From: Desulfobacteria bacterium
GTDB lineage: Bacteria > Desulfobacterota > Desulfobacteria > Desulfobacterales > C00003060
Length of the DNA: 36,464 nt
Direction of reading: 5' to 3'
Assembly (NCBI GenBank): GCA_030145395.1
Contig: JAQYVR010000133.1
Coordinates: forward strand, 1-36,464
Of the stretch, positions 8,761-14,886 are shown in pieces. The notes beneath the pieces are model-generated. The model saw only the letters and a program-made list of their open reading frames with translations. It ran no database searches and was not told the DNA's origin. A program made the position numbers and the translations under genes. How positions within the stretch are numbered: the stretch's first letter is position 1; each line of letters opens with the position of its first letter.

Positions 8761-8911
8761 ATAAGTAACTAAGGCAGACAGGAAAGCTTCGTGAGATTAG
8801 GTTGAGCAGTTGCGGGATGAAGTGAATCAGTTGCAGGAAAATTGAAGTGGTCGGGAGGTTGGCATATGGGTAGGAAACTTTGACTTTTGTGATATTCGAG
8901 ATTATGGGAAG
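8746..8911 (+). repeat. Repeat A copy 3 plus long leader repeat B copy 2
   Basis: GGGGGACGCTGGTAAATAAG starts the block, followed by about 140 bases homologous to 2980-3121 and 13998-14119 and ending GAGATTATGGGAAG. It truncates the kinase/Hpt frame on its left and leads into the broken cysteine-rich gene on its right. Confidence 0.7.
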
Positions 8912-8949
8912 TGCCTTTTGATTTTGGACCCCCTGAACCATAGACAATC

Positions 8950-9160
8950 ATGGGCAGCTTCACATGTTCCTCAGATTTCAAATGCTACAAGTCGGGATTT
9001 GAGAATCTTCGCCAAGCAAATGATGTTGGAAAACAACCGTTTGTCCAGTGTCTTGACACTAAGTCCCGATGGATGCCCATTCTCAAAGCTAATTGCTATT
9101 GCGTATATTTGTTATTGCCCCCTTCGCATCTATATCGCCAAGGAATTGAAGAAGTGGCCG
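8950..9160 (+). pseudogene. Frameshifted copy of the cysteine-rich small-protein family
   Basis: Frame 1 (from ATG 8950) reads DFKCYKSGFENLRQANDVGK and FVQCLD, matching residues of the intact gene at 14209 (DFLCYKSGFDNLCKARDAGL, FLDCLE). Near 9066-9072 homology jumps to the +1 frame, where GCPFSKL and ICYCPLRIYIAKELKKW match ECTFSML and MCQCPLRVYICKKLGK. One conserved Cys is lost (LCKA to LRQA) and the N-terminal ~15 residues are degraded. Both mutations mark it as a dead copy. The ORF-track lines 8918-9214 and 8950-9180 are the two halves of it. Confidence 0.75.
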
Positions 9161-9392
9161 ATAGCATTGCCTCCCTGTAGTCACATCCCTCGCCCCTGCC
9201 TGAACGTAATCTAATCACCCCCTTTCTGCTTTGGTTCCCATTAGTACTCTAACCCCGTAGAATTAGTGTTCTACCCTCGTGAAATTAGTATTATCCCGCA
9301 TTAAGCCTGCGGTGAAATTGCCGATTAAATAATTAAAGTGGGCGGTTACAAATAATCTCTCTACATCTGAACAATGCGAACGGAGGCTCCAA
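9161..9392. other. Leader region of the cysteine-rich gene with a 22-base triple repeat
   Basis: This stretch contains three imperfect 22-base units (9240-9300) beginning ATTAGTACTCTAACC, ATTAGTGTTCTACCC and ATTAGTATTATCCCG. It then becomes AT-rich (ATTAAATAATTAAAG) before the ribosome-binding site of the gene at 9393. No coding frame is supported. Confidence 0.5.
9240..9300. repeat. Three tandem ~22-base imperfect direct repeats
   Basis: Units start at 9240, 9262 and 9284, each with the ATTAGT block followed by a CTA/ATC-CCC-G block and GTAGA or GTGAA. Spacing of 22 bases puts the units on the same helical face (about two turns), so a protein-binding array is possible; it could equally be part of a REP-like element. 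Confidence 0.5.
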
Positions 9393-9638
9393 ATGGAACA
9401 GGCACATGTGCAGGAAGTAGAAAGAATCATGTATGAAATAGAACTGCCCAAAGATTTTAGATTCTACAAACCTGGAGTCGGGTTTACCTGCAAGGCAAAG
9501 GATGTTGGAATGGAATCATATCTATCATGCCTTGAAGAACACCCCTTAGAATGCAAATTCTCAGTGGGTTTTTTTGGTGACATGTACTACTGTAGCTGTT
9601 CCGCGCGTATCTATGTCGCTAAGATGTTAGAGAAGTAA
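9393..9638 (+). CDS. Small cysteine-rich protein (family with 14209 and the 8950 relic)
   Basis: The 81-residue protein starts at an ATG with CGGAGGC about 7 bases upstream. It is a clear homologue of the protein at 14209: shared PKDF..YK.G segment, C-K-A-(K/R)-D-x-G-x-E, CLEE-x-P-x-E-C-x-FS and a final C-x-C...R-(I/V)-Y-(V/I)-x-K-x-L-x-K. Five cysteines are conserved in register, in FTCKA, SCLEE, LECKFS and YYCSCS. No signal peptide or membrane helix is seen, so it is probably cytoplasmic. The spacing of the cysteines would suit a metal site or disulfides; neither is shown. Function unknown. It differs from 14209 by PG/SG and extra residues before the final C-x-C, so the duplication is not recent. 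Confidence 0.82.
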   Translation: MEQAHVQEVERIMYEIELPKDFRFYKPGVGFTCKAKDVGMESYLSCLEEHPLECKFSVGFFGDMYYCSCSARIYVAKMLEK

Positions 9639-9779
9639 CATGCGACACAGGCCATGGGATTCTTTTGGTAACTCCCTTTCAAAGAAGCAGTGTTTTACCG
9701 ACAAGAAAACGGGGTTACCCCGTATGTTAATCCGTCAAATCCTGGCCTATAATAATTCCAGTAACAAGGAGGTTTTCTC

Positions 9780-9902
9780 ATGGACTCGGTAACGCATCTT
9801 ACAGAAATATTTATCATCGGCGATCTCATCATGTTGGTAGTCGGTATTGGGGTGTTTGGGCTGTTAATGCTTGTCGCTGGCTCGGCCCCACGTGAATCCT
9901 GA
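9780..9902 (+). CDS. 40-residue single-pass membrane peptide
   Basis: A strong ribosome-binding site (AAGGAGG, 8 bases before ATG 9780) precedes a 40-codon frame: a short polar N-terminus MDSVTHLTE, a ~25-residue hydrophobic helix (IFIIGDLIMLVVGIGVFGLL...), then AGSAPRES. It has an acidic residue within the helix start. It is too short for the ORF track. I do not recognise the family. A CGGGGTTACCCCG palindrome (9711-9723) lies just upstream. Function unknown; a small membrane-protein regulator is one possibility. Confidence 0.65.
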   Translation: MDSVTHLTEIFIIGDLIMLVVGIGVFGLLMLVAGSAPRES

Positions 9903-10284
9903 AGTTCGCCATAGATAAATCGCTTGATTCCGACAGCACAAAGAAGGCCATAGGTTCTCACCCCCCTCCTTGCGCACCCATAGCGCGCGCAAAAAGAGAC
10001 CTCGTGGCCTTTCTTTTTTCCCAGACCCAAAAAGACCCCCACACCAGGAAGAGGGGGTTGGAAATATCCCGGTGCAGGGGCGTGTAATACCCTGAGACTA
10101 TCCCCCAAGGGCACACCCCGGCCTGGGTCCTTTCGGTTGCCGGAAGTCTCAGGAAAGCTATAATCTGTGAGGTGTCTGTTCATTGTGCCTCTTTGGGAAG
10201 TGGGCGCTGTACTGCTGTATTTCCTGTCAAGATTTCTTCTTGCAATTATTATATCTGTATTCTATTTTCTTGTCGGGGAGTATC
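9903..10284. other. Intergenic region with GC-rich hairpins and a structured-RNA candidate
   Basis: No gene is supported here. The minus-strand ORF 9695-10183 has no motif and looks like chance. The region contains a TTGCGC...GCGCGCAA-type stem (about 9972-9993), pyrimidine-rich tracts, and a segment at 10091-10153 closed by a perfect 9-bp stem. The last ~100 bases are AT-rich and may carry the promoter of the RHH relic at 10285. Confidence 0.45.
10091..10153. other. Candidate structured RNA or attenuator, 9-bp closing stem
   Basis: CCTGAGACT (10091-10099) and AGTCTCAGG (10145-10153) pair perfectly. Inside, CCGGC and GCCGG arms can form a second stem around a CTTTCGG loop, and CCCCCAAGGG a small third hairpin, giving a multibranched fold of about 63 bases. 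I cannot match it to a known riboswitch. Strand is unclear; on the plus strand it would lie in the leader of the RHH-type relic. Confidence 0.35.
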
Positions 10285-10417
10285 ATGGACAAGAAACACG
10301 TGACCTTTAGGGTAGAACCGCAGATAGTGAAAAAGTTTAAGTTCCTCGCTGTTGAACATGACAAGACTCTCACCGACACTGATCAAGAAAATACTTATAA
10401 AAAAAGCGTTTGAATAA
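10285..10417 (+). pseudogene. Frameshifted ribbon-helix-helix (antitoxin-like) protein
   Basis: ATG 10285, with GGGGAG 9 bases upstream, opens MDKKHVTFRVEPQIVKKFKF followed by LAVEHDKTLTD, which is the typical N-terminus of small ribbon-helix-helix DNA-binding proteins. In frame 0 the sequence then becomes TDQENTYKKSV-stop. Skipping one base near 10378-10380 restores LIKKILIKKAFE-stop (10415-10417), the expected second half of the fold. A single inserted base therefore breaks it. No toxin gene is visible beside it. ORF-track line 10183-10413 overextends it upstream. Confidence 0.6.
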
Positions 10418-10723
10418 ACTCTTCTTCTCATCTGAATTTATCACCCTCGCCTGGACCTTTGGAGAAATCTCGCTTCTGGTCGGACTCCAATGGGTTTATT
10501 ATGATTTAGCGAAATGCCACACAATGTCCAATTCTGGTAAGTCCGCAAATCCTATGATATGTGTTGGCAATCTTCTCTTTTCGGATATTGAAGATCCTGG
10601 GAAGATATCTTGAAAACCTGTCGTCGATCTCAAGTCAGCTTGGGGCCTTTTTCCAAAAGAAGAGTCTGCTCAATATATAGTGTTAGCTGAGATTTCGTTT
10701 ATGATGGTCAAAAAGGAGATGCC
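10418..10723. other. Intergenic region carrying a B repeat
   Basis: Apart from repeat B at 10515-10618 nothing is recognised. ORF 10410-10613 is largely the repeat itself and has no start signal. The final bases (AAAAAGGAGATGCC) form the ribosome-binding site of the gene at 10724. Confidence 0.5.
10515..10618 (+). repeat. Repeat B copy (short form, B5)
   Basis: Homologous to 5219-5325 and 14486-14590 over about 100 bases: TGCCACACAATGTCCAATTC, CTATGATATG, CTTTTCGGATATTGAAGATC, CTGGGAAG and a TATCTTGAAAACC tail. It sits ~100 bases before the YbjQ-like gene. Confidence 0.65.
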
Positions 10724-11287
10724 ATGAAAGTACTTCGACATATTGGCTCAATGGCGTTCGTACTCGGGCTTTTTACAGCAGTATTTGCTGGGCTGCCATG
10801 GCACGTAATGGTTGCCGATGATCCGGTCGTGCCCTGGTGGCTGAGGATAGCGGTTTTCTGCCTTTTAGGGGGTATCCTTTTGGTGCTGGTGACATTGGCT
10901 CTCGAACAAAGGGCACACAAGGCATCAGTCGAAGAGCCGGTACCTACTGAGTCTGATCGCACGGTTCTCCTGTTGAACTCCGATGTACTGCCCGGTCGAG
11001 AAATCACTGAGATTCTCGGTCTGGTCCAGGGACACACGGTATTTGCTATATGGCTTGGCAAGGACCTATCCGCCATAGTCAGGCTGATCCTTGGTGGTGA
11101 ATTGACTGAATACACAGAAATGATGGGGAGCGCTCGGTCAACCGCTACCGAGAGGATGACAGCCAAGGCTGCTGAAATGGGAGCTGATGCAGTCATCAAT
11201 GTCCGTTATATGACTACGAGTGTTATCGGCAGTGCAGCTGAATTGTTAGTGTGCGGAACAGCCGTCAAGCTCTCTTGCAGCCGATAG
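10724..11287 (+). CDS. YbjQ/UPF0145-type domain protein with two N-terminal membrane helices
   Basis: This 187-residue protein starts at an ATG with AAGGAG 6 bases upstream. Two hydrophobic helices (about residues 6-26 and 40-62) are followed by a YbjQ-like domain (about 80-183): VLLLNSDVLPGREITEILGL, VQGHTVFA, then ARSTATERMTAKAAEMGADA and VINVRYMTT, ending with ELLVCGTAVKL. Free-standing YbjQ proteins are about 105 residues and soluble; this one is membrane-anchored. YbjQ is often annotated as heavy-metal-binding, but the biochemical role is not established. Repeat A copy 4 begins 11 bases after its stop. Confidence 0.85.
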   Translation: MKVLRHIGSMAFVLGLFTAVFAGLPWHVMVADDPVVPWWLRIAVFCLLGGILLVLVTLALEQRAHKASVEEPVPTESDRTVLLLNSDVLPGREITEILGLVQGHTVFAIWLGKDLSAIVRLILGGELTEYTEMMGSARSTATERMTAKAAEMGADAVINVRYMTTSVIGSAAELLVCGTAVKLSCSR

Positions 11288-11298
11288 CTCATGAAACT

Positions 11299-11320
11299 GG
11301 GGACGCTGGCAACTAAGTGC
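11299..11320 (+). repeat. Repeat A copy 4
   Basis: GGGGACGCTGGCAACTAAGT matches the A family, with the TAA series partly lost, and is joined directly to hairpin H1. It begins 11 bases after the YbjQ-like gene. Confidence 0.65.
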
Positions 11321-11369
11321 AGCTCCCCGCGCTTCCGCGCGGGGCATTCTGGCATGTTTTCGGTAAATA
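11321..11369. repeat. Hairpin element H1 with conserved tail
   Basis: CCCCGCGC and GCGCGGGG arms enclose TTCC, followed by CATTCTGGCATGTTTTCGGT and AAATAAG. The same hairpin plus the same 20-base tail recurs at 13957-14000 (arms CCCCGCCC/GGGCGGGG), and the hairpin alone at 13744-13772. The changed but still complementary arms show that pairing is conserved. Confidence 0.65.
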
Positions 11370-11380
11370 AGTTGTCACGG

Positions 11381-11441
11381 AGTCAAGCCTAGGTTTGACT
11401 CTTATCAAAACTGAACATGGGACAATCGCAGATTTGACCCC
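11381..11441. repeat. Element C copy 1 (palindromic, left of methyltransferase gene)
   Basis: The element begins AGTCAAGCCTAGGTTTGACT, itself palindromic, and ends GCAGATTTGACCCC. From AGGTTTGACTCTTA onward it aligns with copy 2 at 13197-13254 with roughly 80 percent identity by eye over ~50 bases. Confidence 0.6.
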
Positions 11442-11482
11442 AGTGTCTTCCAACTGCGATGATTGGAAGGTTGAAGGAACAA

Positions 11483-12259
11483 ATGTCGAAACCTAAGGAG
11501 TATGTGGATCCTTTTGACAAGGATGACCCAGATTTCTGGATCAAAATTGAACACCTTGGCAGATATGTGTTTGCGTGCGATGTCCTGAGAACTCTGAGTC
11601 AAAAAAGAACTATTGTAGTAGATGCCGGTTGCGGTTGCGGATATGGGTGCCAAGAAATAAGCAGTTGTTGTCACATGACAGTTGGGCTTGATCGGAACAC
11701 AATAGCCATCGACTATGCGAAGAAGCATTATCAAGCTGACAATATCTCCTATTTTGTTCATGACATTGAAGACGACTCAGCCGAAAAGCTGTTGGAGGCG
11801 GGAATCAATAAGACGGATATGGTTATTGCCTTTGAGGTTCTGGAACATCTCGACGAGCCTGAGAAAGGCGTAAAACAATTGTATGATATTCTGAGACCAG
11901 GGGGTCTTTTCGTTTGTTCTGTCCCTAACTCCAAGTTTGAAGCGGTATCCGAAAACGGAAAACCAAAGAATGAGTACCACAAGCATGTTTTCACTAGGGA
12001 ATTGCTATCTGAGCTGTTGACAAAACATGGCTTGGTGATTGAGGAGATTTACGGACAGTCTACGACAAATATTCTTATGAAGAGAGAAGCGAAACTAGCC
12101 GGGAAGGGACTACTCAACAGCCGGTCGAATAACACGCCTTGGTTCCACAATCCGGAAACAACAAGATATTTTACGCATATGTTTGCCATCCCCGACAAGG
12201 CACAAATAGAGGATTCCTATTCATTTATAGCAGTCGCCAAGAAACGAAAATCATCTTAG
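11483..12259 (+). CDS. Class I SAM-dependent methyltransferase
   Basis: The 258-residue protein shows the class I Rossmann methyltransferase signature: motif I VVDAGCGCGYG, an acidic residue at the end of the next strand (VGLDRNTIAIDYA), motif II region MVIAFEVLEHLDEPEKG and motif III LRPGGLFVCSVPN, as in UbiG/Methyltransf_11 or _23 proteins. I chose ATG 11483 (MSKPKEY), which has GAAGGAAC 6 bases upstream; the ORF track begins 8 codons earlier at an ATG without such a site. The C-terminal third (from about 170) is not recognised and may bind the acceptor. It lies 15 bases before queG, and the pair is bracketed by two C elements. The substrate is unknown; sugar or lipid-linked acceptors are common for this group. 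Confidence 0.85.
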   Translation: MSKPKEYVDPFDKDDPDFWIKIEHLGRYVFACDVLRTLSQKRTIVVDAGCGCGYGCQEISSCCHMTVGLDRNTIAIDYAKKHYQADNISYFVHDIEDDSAEKLLEAGINKTDMVIAFEVLEHLDEPEKGVKQLYDILRPGGLFVCSVPNSKFEAVSENGKPKNEYHKHVFTRELLSELLTKHGLVIEEIYGQSTTNILMKREAKLAGKGLLNSRSNNTPWFHNPETTRYFTHMFAIPDKAQIEDSYSFIAVAKKRKSS

Positions 12260-12274
12260 CGGTTCTTTTGGCCG

Positions 12275-13195
12275 GTGGACGTTGTGGGCATCAAAGAGAG
12301 AATCATATCCCGGGCGAGGGAACTTGGATTTCATGACGCACGCGTTAGTGCGCCGAGAAAACTTGAAGCGGCGGAACTTCTTGAAAAGTGGTTTGCGTCA
12401 GGTTATCACGCCGAGATGCACTGGCTGAAGCGTAATTTGGCCAAGAGGCTTAATCCTACCAAATTATACTCGGAAACCAGATCCGTTGTTTCTTTGGCGA
12501 TGGGATATTATTCGGGCGAGGAGTACCCTTTTGATTCGAGCACTGGTTTGATATCAAAATATGCGTGGGGACTTGATTATCACTCAGTTCTCAAGCAAAG
12601 GTTAAAGACGCTTCTTCAAGACCTTAAGGACGAATACCCCGGGCTTGACGGAAGATATTTTGTCGATACCGCCCCCATTTTGGAGAAGGAGTGGGCTGTT
12701 AGAAGTGGCCTGGGATGGAGGGGTAAACACTCCCTTGTCGTAACAAAAGGCTGGGGGTCTTGGGTCTTCCTGGGTGAACTTCTCGTTAACGTCGAGTTAG
12801 CACCCGATTCTGAACTCTCCGAAGAATGCGGATCTTGTGACAAATGCATTAAAGCGTGTCCCACTGGGGCGATTCGGGCTCCATACCTGGTGGATGCCAG
12901 AAGGTGCATTGCTTATCTTACCGTAGAACACCGTGGAGACATACCTCAGGAATGGCGAGGTAGCATGGGCGGTTACATTTGGGGATGCGACATTTGTCAA
13001 AACGTGTGTCCGTGGAATCAGATTCACGTAGACTTAAATGAAACGTTCACGCCTTTACGCGACAAGTTGAGCTTTGAGACAACCTCTCTAAGTAGGATGA
13101 CAAATGAAGAGTTTGAAAAGCAGTTCAAAATGACCTGTTTAGGAAGGGCTGGCAAGAGACAGTTGGTGAGGAACCTTGAATCGATAGCAAAGTAA
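12275..13195 (+). CDS. queG: Epoxyqueuosine reductase QueG
   Basis: QueG catalyses the last step of queuosine biosynthesis, reducing epoxyqueuosine to queuosine in tRNA using a cobalamin cofactor and two [4Fe-4S] clusters. The 306-residue protein has the N-terminal DUF1730 region (MHWLKRNLAKRLNPTKL, VSLAMGYYSGE), a DTAPILEKEWAVRSGLGWRG segment and ferredoxin-like cluster motifs CGSCDKCIKACPTGAI and CDICQNVCPWN. Length is at the short end for the family, lacking the HEAT-like C-terminal extension found in some members. It starts at GTG 12275. A C element begins one base after its stop codon. The other queuosine genes are not in this window. Confidence 0.93.
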   Translation: MDVVGIKERIISRARELGFHDARVSAPRKLEAAELLEKWFASGYHAEMHWLKRNLAKRLNPTKLYSETRSVVSLAMGYYSGEEYPFDSSTGLISKYAWGLDYHSVLKQRLKTLLQDLKDEYPGLDGRYFVDTAPILEKEWAVRSGLGWRGKHSLVVTKGWGSWVFLGELLVNVELAPDSELSEECGSCDKCIKACPTGAIRAPYLVDARRCIAYLTVEHRGDIPQEWRGSMGGYIWGCDICQNVCPWNQIHVDLNETFTPLRDKLSFETTSLSRMTNEEFEKQFKMTCLGRAGKRQLVRNLESIAK

Positions 13196-13196
13196 A

Positions 13197-13254
13197 GGGG
13201 TCTACGGTTGACTCTTACTAAGAATGAACACGGGGCAACCGTAGATTTGACCCC
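13197..13254. repeat. Element C copy 2 (right of queG)
   Basis: GGGGTCTACGGTTGACTC and CAACCGTAGATTTGACCCC form a long interrupted hairpin around TTACTAAGAATGAACACGGGG. It starts one base after the queG stop and could serve as a transcription-blocking structure, though it has no T-run. Confidence 0.65.
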
Positions 13255-13395
13255 ATGATTATTTCACAACCAAGAGGGTGCAATTGAACTGTATACGAAA
13301 CTCTGTTTCTCATGAAGAGAGGTGGGGTTTTGTAATTAAGGAGATAATGTCAATTTAACACAGACACGGCAAAACCAAGGCAAGGAGGAGGAACA

Positions 13396-13716
13396 ATGGG
13401 TATTCTTGACTGGTTAAGAGAATTTAACCCAATTAGAGTTTACAATAATGTAACAATAGAGCAAGCCTGTGGCTCGAGATGTGTCTCTTACATTGAAGGA
13501 GACCGACACATTCATTTGCACGCAGACCCAAATGCGGTGAGACTACTGAAACTGGCTGAAATAACCCCGGAGTTGGAAACTATAATAAACGAAGCTTCCA
13601 CGGCATCACTAAGATCGCTGGAACCATCTCTGAACTTACTGTCAGATTCAACCCAGCAAGAGGTCGTTATTGCTACGGTCTTGAATGCTTCCTTGGATGC
13701 CATCAGAACAGAATGA
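13396..13716 (+). CDS. Small soluble protein of unknown function (106 aa)
   Basis: A very strong ribosome-binding site (AAGGAGGAGG, 6 bases before ATG) precedes a 106-residue frame: MGILDWLREFNPIRVYNNVT, a middle part with CGSRCVSYIEGDRHIHLHAD, and a helical C-terminal half rich in Leu, Ile, Ser and Thr. No membrane segment or signal peptide is visible. The CxxxC pair is the only possible metal or redox feature. I do not recognise the family. Repeat A copy 5 follows five bases after the stop codon. Confidence 0.65.
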   Translation: MGILDWLREFNPIRVYNNVTIEQACGSRCVSYIEGDRHIHLHADPNAVRLLKLAEITPELETIINEASTASLRSLEPSLNLLSDSTQQEVVIATVLNASLDAIRTE

Positions 13717-13720
13717 AAAA

Positions 13721-13743
13721 TGGGCACTCTGGTAATTAAGTAA
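13721..13743 (+). repeat. Repeat A copy 5
   Basis: ATGGGCACTCTGGTAATTAA and GTAA form a diverged A copy (ACTCTGG instead of ACGCTGG), fused to hairpin H2. It lies immediately behind the gene at 13396. Confidence 0.6.
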
Positions 13744-14000
13744 AGCTCCCCGCGCTTCCGCGCGGGGCATCCTAAGTTCTTGTCGAAACGATCTCCTCCC
13801 CCTTGGCCTACTTCGCCGAAGTGGCTACGAAGGCTGAAATGGGGGAGATTGAGGTGGGGGTGAGGATCCTACTAATCTATCCCCCTCCCCTAACCCGCCA
13901 GAGGCGGGCAAGCCCCCTCCCACCAGGGGAGGGGAAACAATAAGGATGCCATTCATCCCCGCCCTTCCGGGCGGGGCATTCTGGCATGTTTTCGGTAAAG
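13744..14000. repeat. Hairpins H2 and H3 enclosing a polypurine/polypyrimidine palindromic segment
   Basis: H2 (13744-13772) is AGCTCCCCGCGCTTCCGCGC plus GGGG. H3 (13957-13977) has CCCCGCCC/GGGCGGGG arms and the same CATTCTGGCATGTTTTCGGT tail as H1. Between them, 13790-13935 contains complementary C-rich and G-rich runs (CTCCCCC with GGGGGAG; CCCCTCCC with GGGAGGGG; CCCGCC-AGA-GGCGGG) able to fold into several nested hairpins. No coding frame is supported. Confidence 0.55.
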
Positions 14001-14119
14001 CTTCATGAGATAAGATTGACGAATTGCGGGATGAAGTGAATTAGTTGAGTGAGAATTGAATCGGTCGGAAACTTATGATATGCTATCTTGACTTCGCCAA
14101 TATTGAAAATAATGGGAAG
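13998..14119 (+). repeat. Long leader repeat B copy 3, upstream of intact cysteine-rich gene
   Basis: AAGCTTCATGAGATAAGATT through ATTGAAAATAATGGGAAG aligns with 2995-3121 and 8785-8911. The gene at 14209 begins 90 bases later. TTGACT (14088-14093) and AATAAT, 17 bases apart, could be promoter boxes within the repeat, but this is only a possibility. Confidence 0.6.
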
Positions 14120-14208
14120 CTATGTTTAATCCCGTATAGCTGACTCAAACCACATCAAGATGTTAGAGAATATACGGATATCCAGAGTAACGTCAGTAGA
14201 GGTGCCAA

Positions 14209-14451
14209 ATGGAAGAAGATTATAGGAAAGAAATAGACAGAATCATTGGTGAGATAAAATGCCCTAAGGATTTCTTATGCTACAAGTCTGGATTTGATAA
14301 TCTCTGTAAAGCAAGAGATGCTGGACTTGAACTATTTCTGGATTGCTTGGAAGAAAAACCTGAAGAATGCACATTCTCGATGTTGATGGGGAGTTCACAC
14401 ATGTGCCAATGTCCTCTTAGGGTCTATATTTGCAAGAAGTTGGGGAAGTGA
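14209..14451 (+). CDS. Small cysteine-rich protein (family with 9393 and the 8950 relic)
   Basis: The 80-residue protein begins at ATG 14209 after GAGGTGCCAA. Its 9 cysteines fall in KCPKDFLCYKSG, NLCKARDAGLE, LDCLEEKPEECTFS and HMCQCPLRVYICKKLGK. It shares at least five with the protein at 9393 in exact register. The charged N-terminal 18 residues (MEEDYRKEIDRIIGEI) look helical. No export signal is present. The conservation of aromatic and cysteine positions between divergent copies suggests a folded, possibly metal-binding, domain; this is inference. The gene has the long B leader in front and a short B repeat 35 bases behind. Confidence 0.85.
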   Translation: MEEDYRKEIDRIIGEIKCPKDFLCYKSGFDNLCKARDAGLELFLDCLEEKPEECTFSMLMGSSHMCQCPLRVYICKKLGK

Positions 14452-14886
14452 CGTTTTGCGGTAGAATACAGGCATTAAAGATATTGCCATACTGTCTCCA
14501 ATCCTGGTCAGCCTGCAAACGTTATGATATGTGATATCTTTACTTGTCCGATGTTCGAAATAATGGGAAGGAATCTTGAAAAACTCAAGGCCCAGATATT
14601 TGATACCTTGGCAAGGTATGCGTGACGGGACTTTTCGTCCCGCTGTTTGTGATGTTGATAAGAGAGCTATGATGGGCTAACTATCATGCGACCCTGGTAA
14701 TCTTGTCCTGCCCATATGTGGTGAATATTGTCATATGTGGCGTTCTTGTATATTGAAGATACGAGAATGCCATGTAATACATGTTAGGCCGCATGCCAGG
14801 TAGTGCCATGGGACGCATGAGGAATCGGCGAGCGTGTCGGCATCAGGCTGGACACCGCGTTGCGGTTCAAACAAGGAGGAACAGTT
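14452..14886. other. Intergenic region with B repeat and tandem hairpins
   Basis: A short B repeat occupies 14486-14590. Directly behind it are two adjacent stems: ATACCTT/AAGGTAT (14603-14619) and CGGGAC/GTCCCG (14626-14642). Neither has a clear T-run. The remainder up to the ribosome-binding site at 14873 shows no gene. Confidence 0.5.
14486..14590 (+). repeat. Repeat B copy (short form, B6)
   Basis: TGCCATACTGTCTCCAATCC, TTATGATATGTGATATC, GTTCGAAATAATGGGAAG and a GAATCTTGAAAAACT tail match the copies at 5219 and 10515. Confidence 0.65.

Noticed and set aside
10091-10153. c-di-GMP (GEMM) or molybdenum-cofactor riboswitch
   Set aside because: A CGAAAGG-like loop on the minus strand suggested it, but the surrounding conserved bases of those classes are missing and no suitable gene follows.
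9695-10183. 162-aa minus-strand ORF
   Set aside because: No ribosome-binding site or motif, and it runs through the hairpins and across the well-initiated plus-strand gene at 9780.
10183-10413. Upstream start of the RHH ORF in the track
   Set aside because: The Cys/Leu-rich N-terminal 34 residues have no homology pattern; the RHH start with a good ribosome site is at 10285.
13744-14000. CRISPR-like array of hairpins
   Set aside because: The units are not evenly spaced repeats with unique spacers; they are REP-like palindromes. No CRISPR array was found anywhere in the window.
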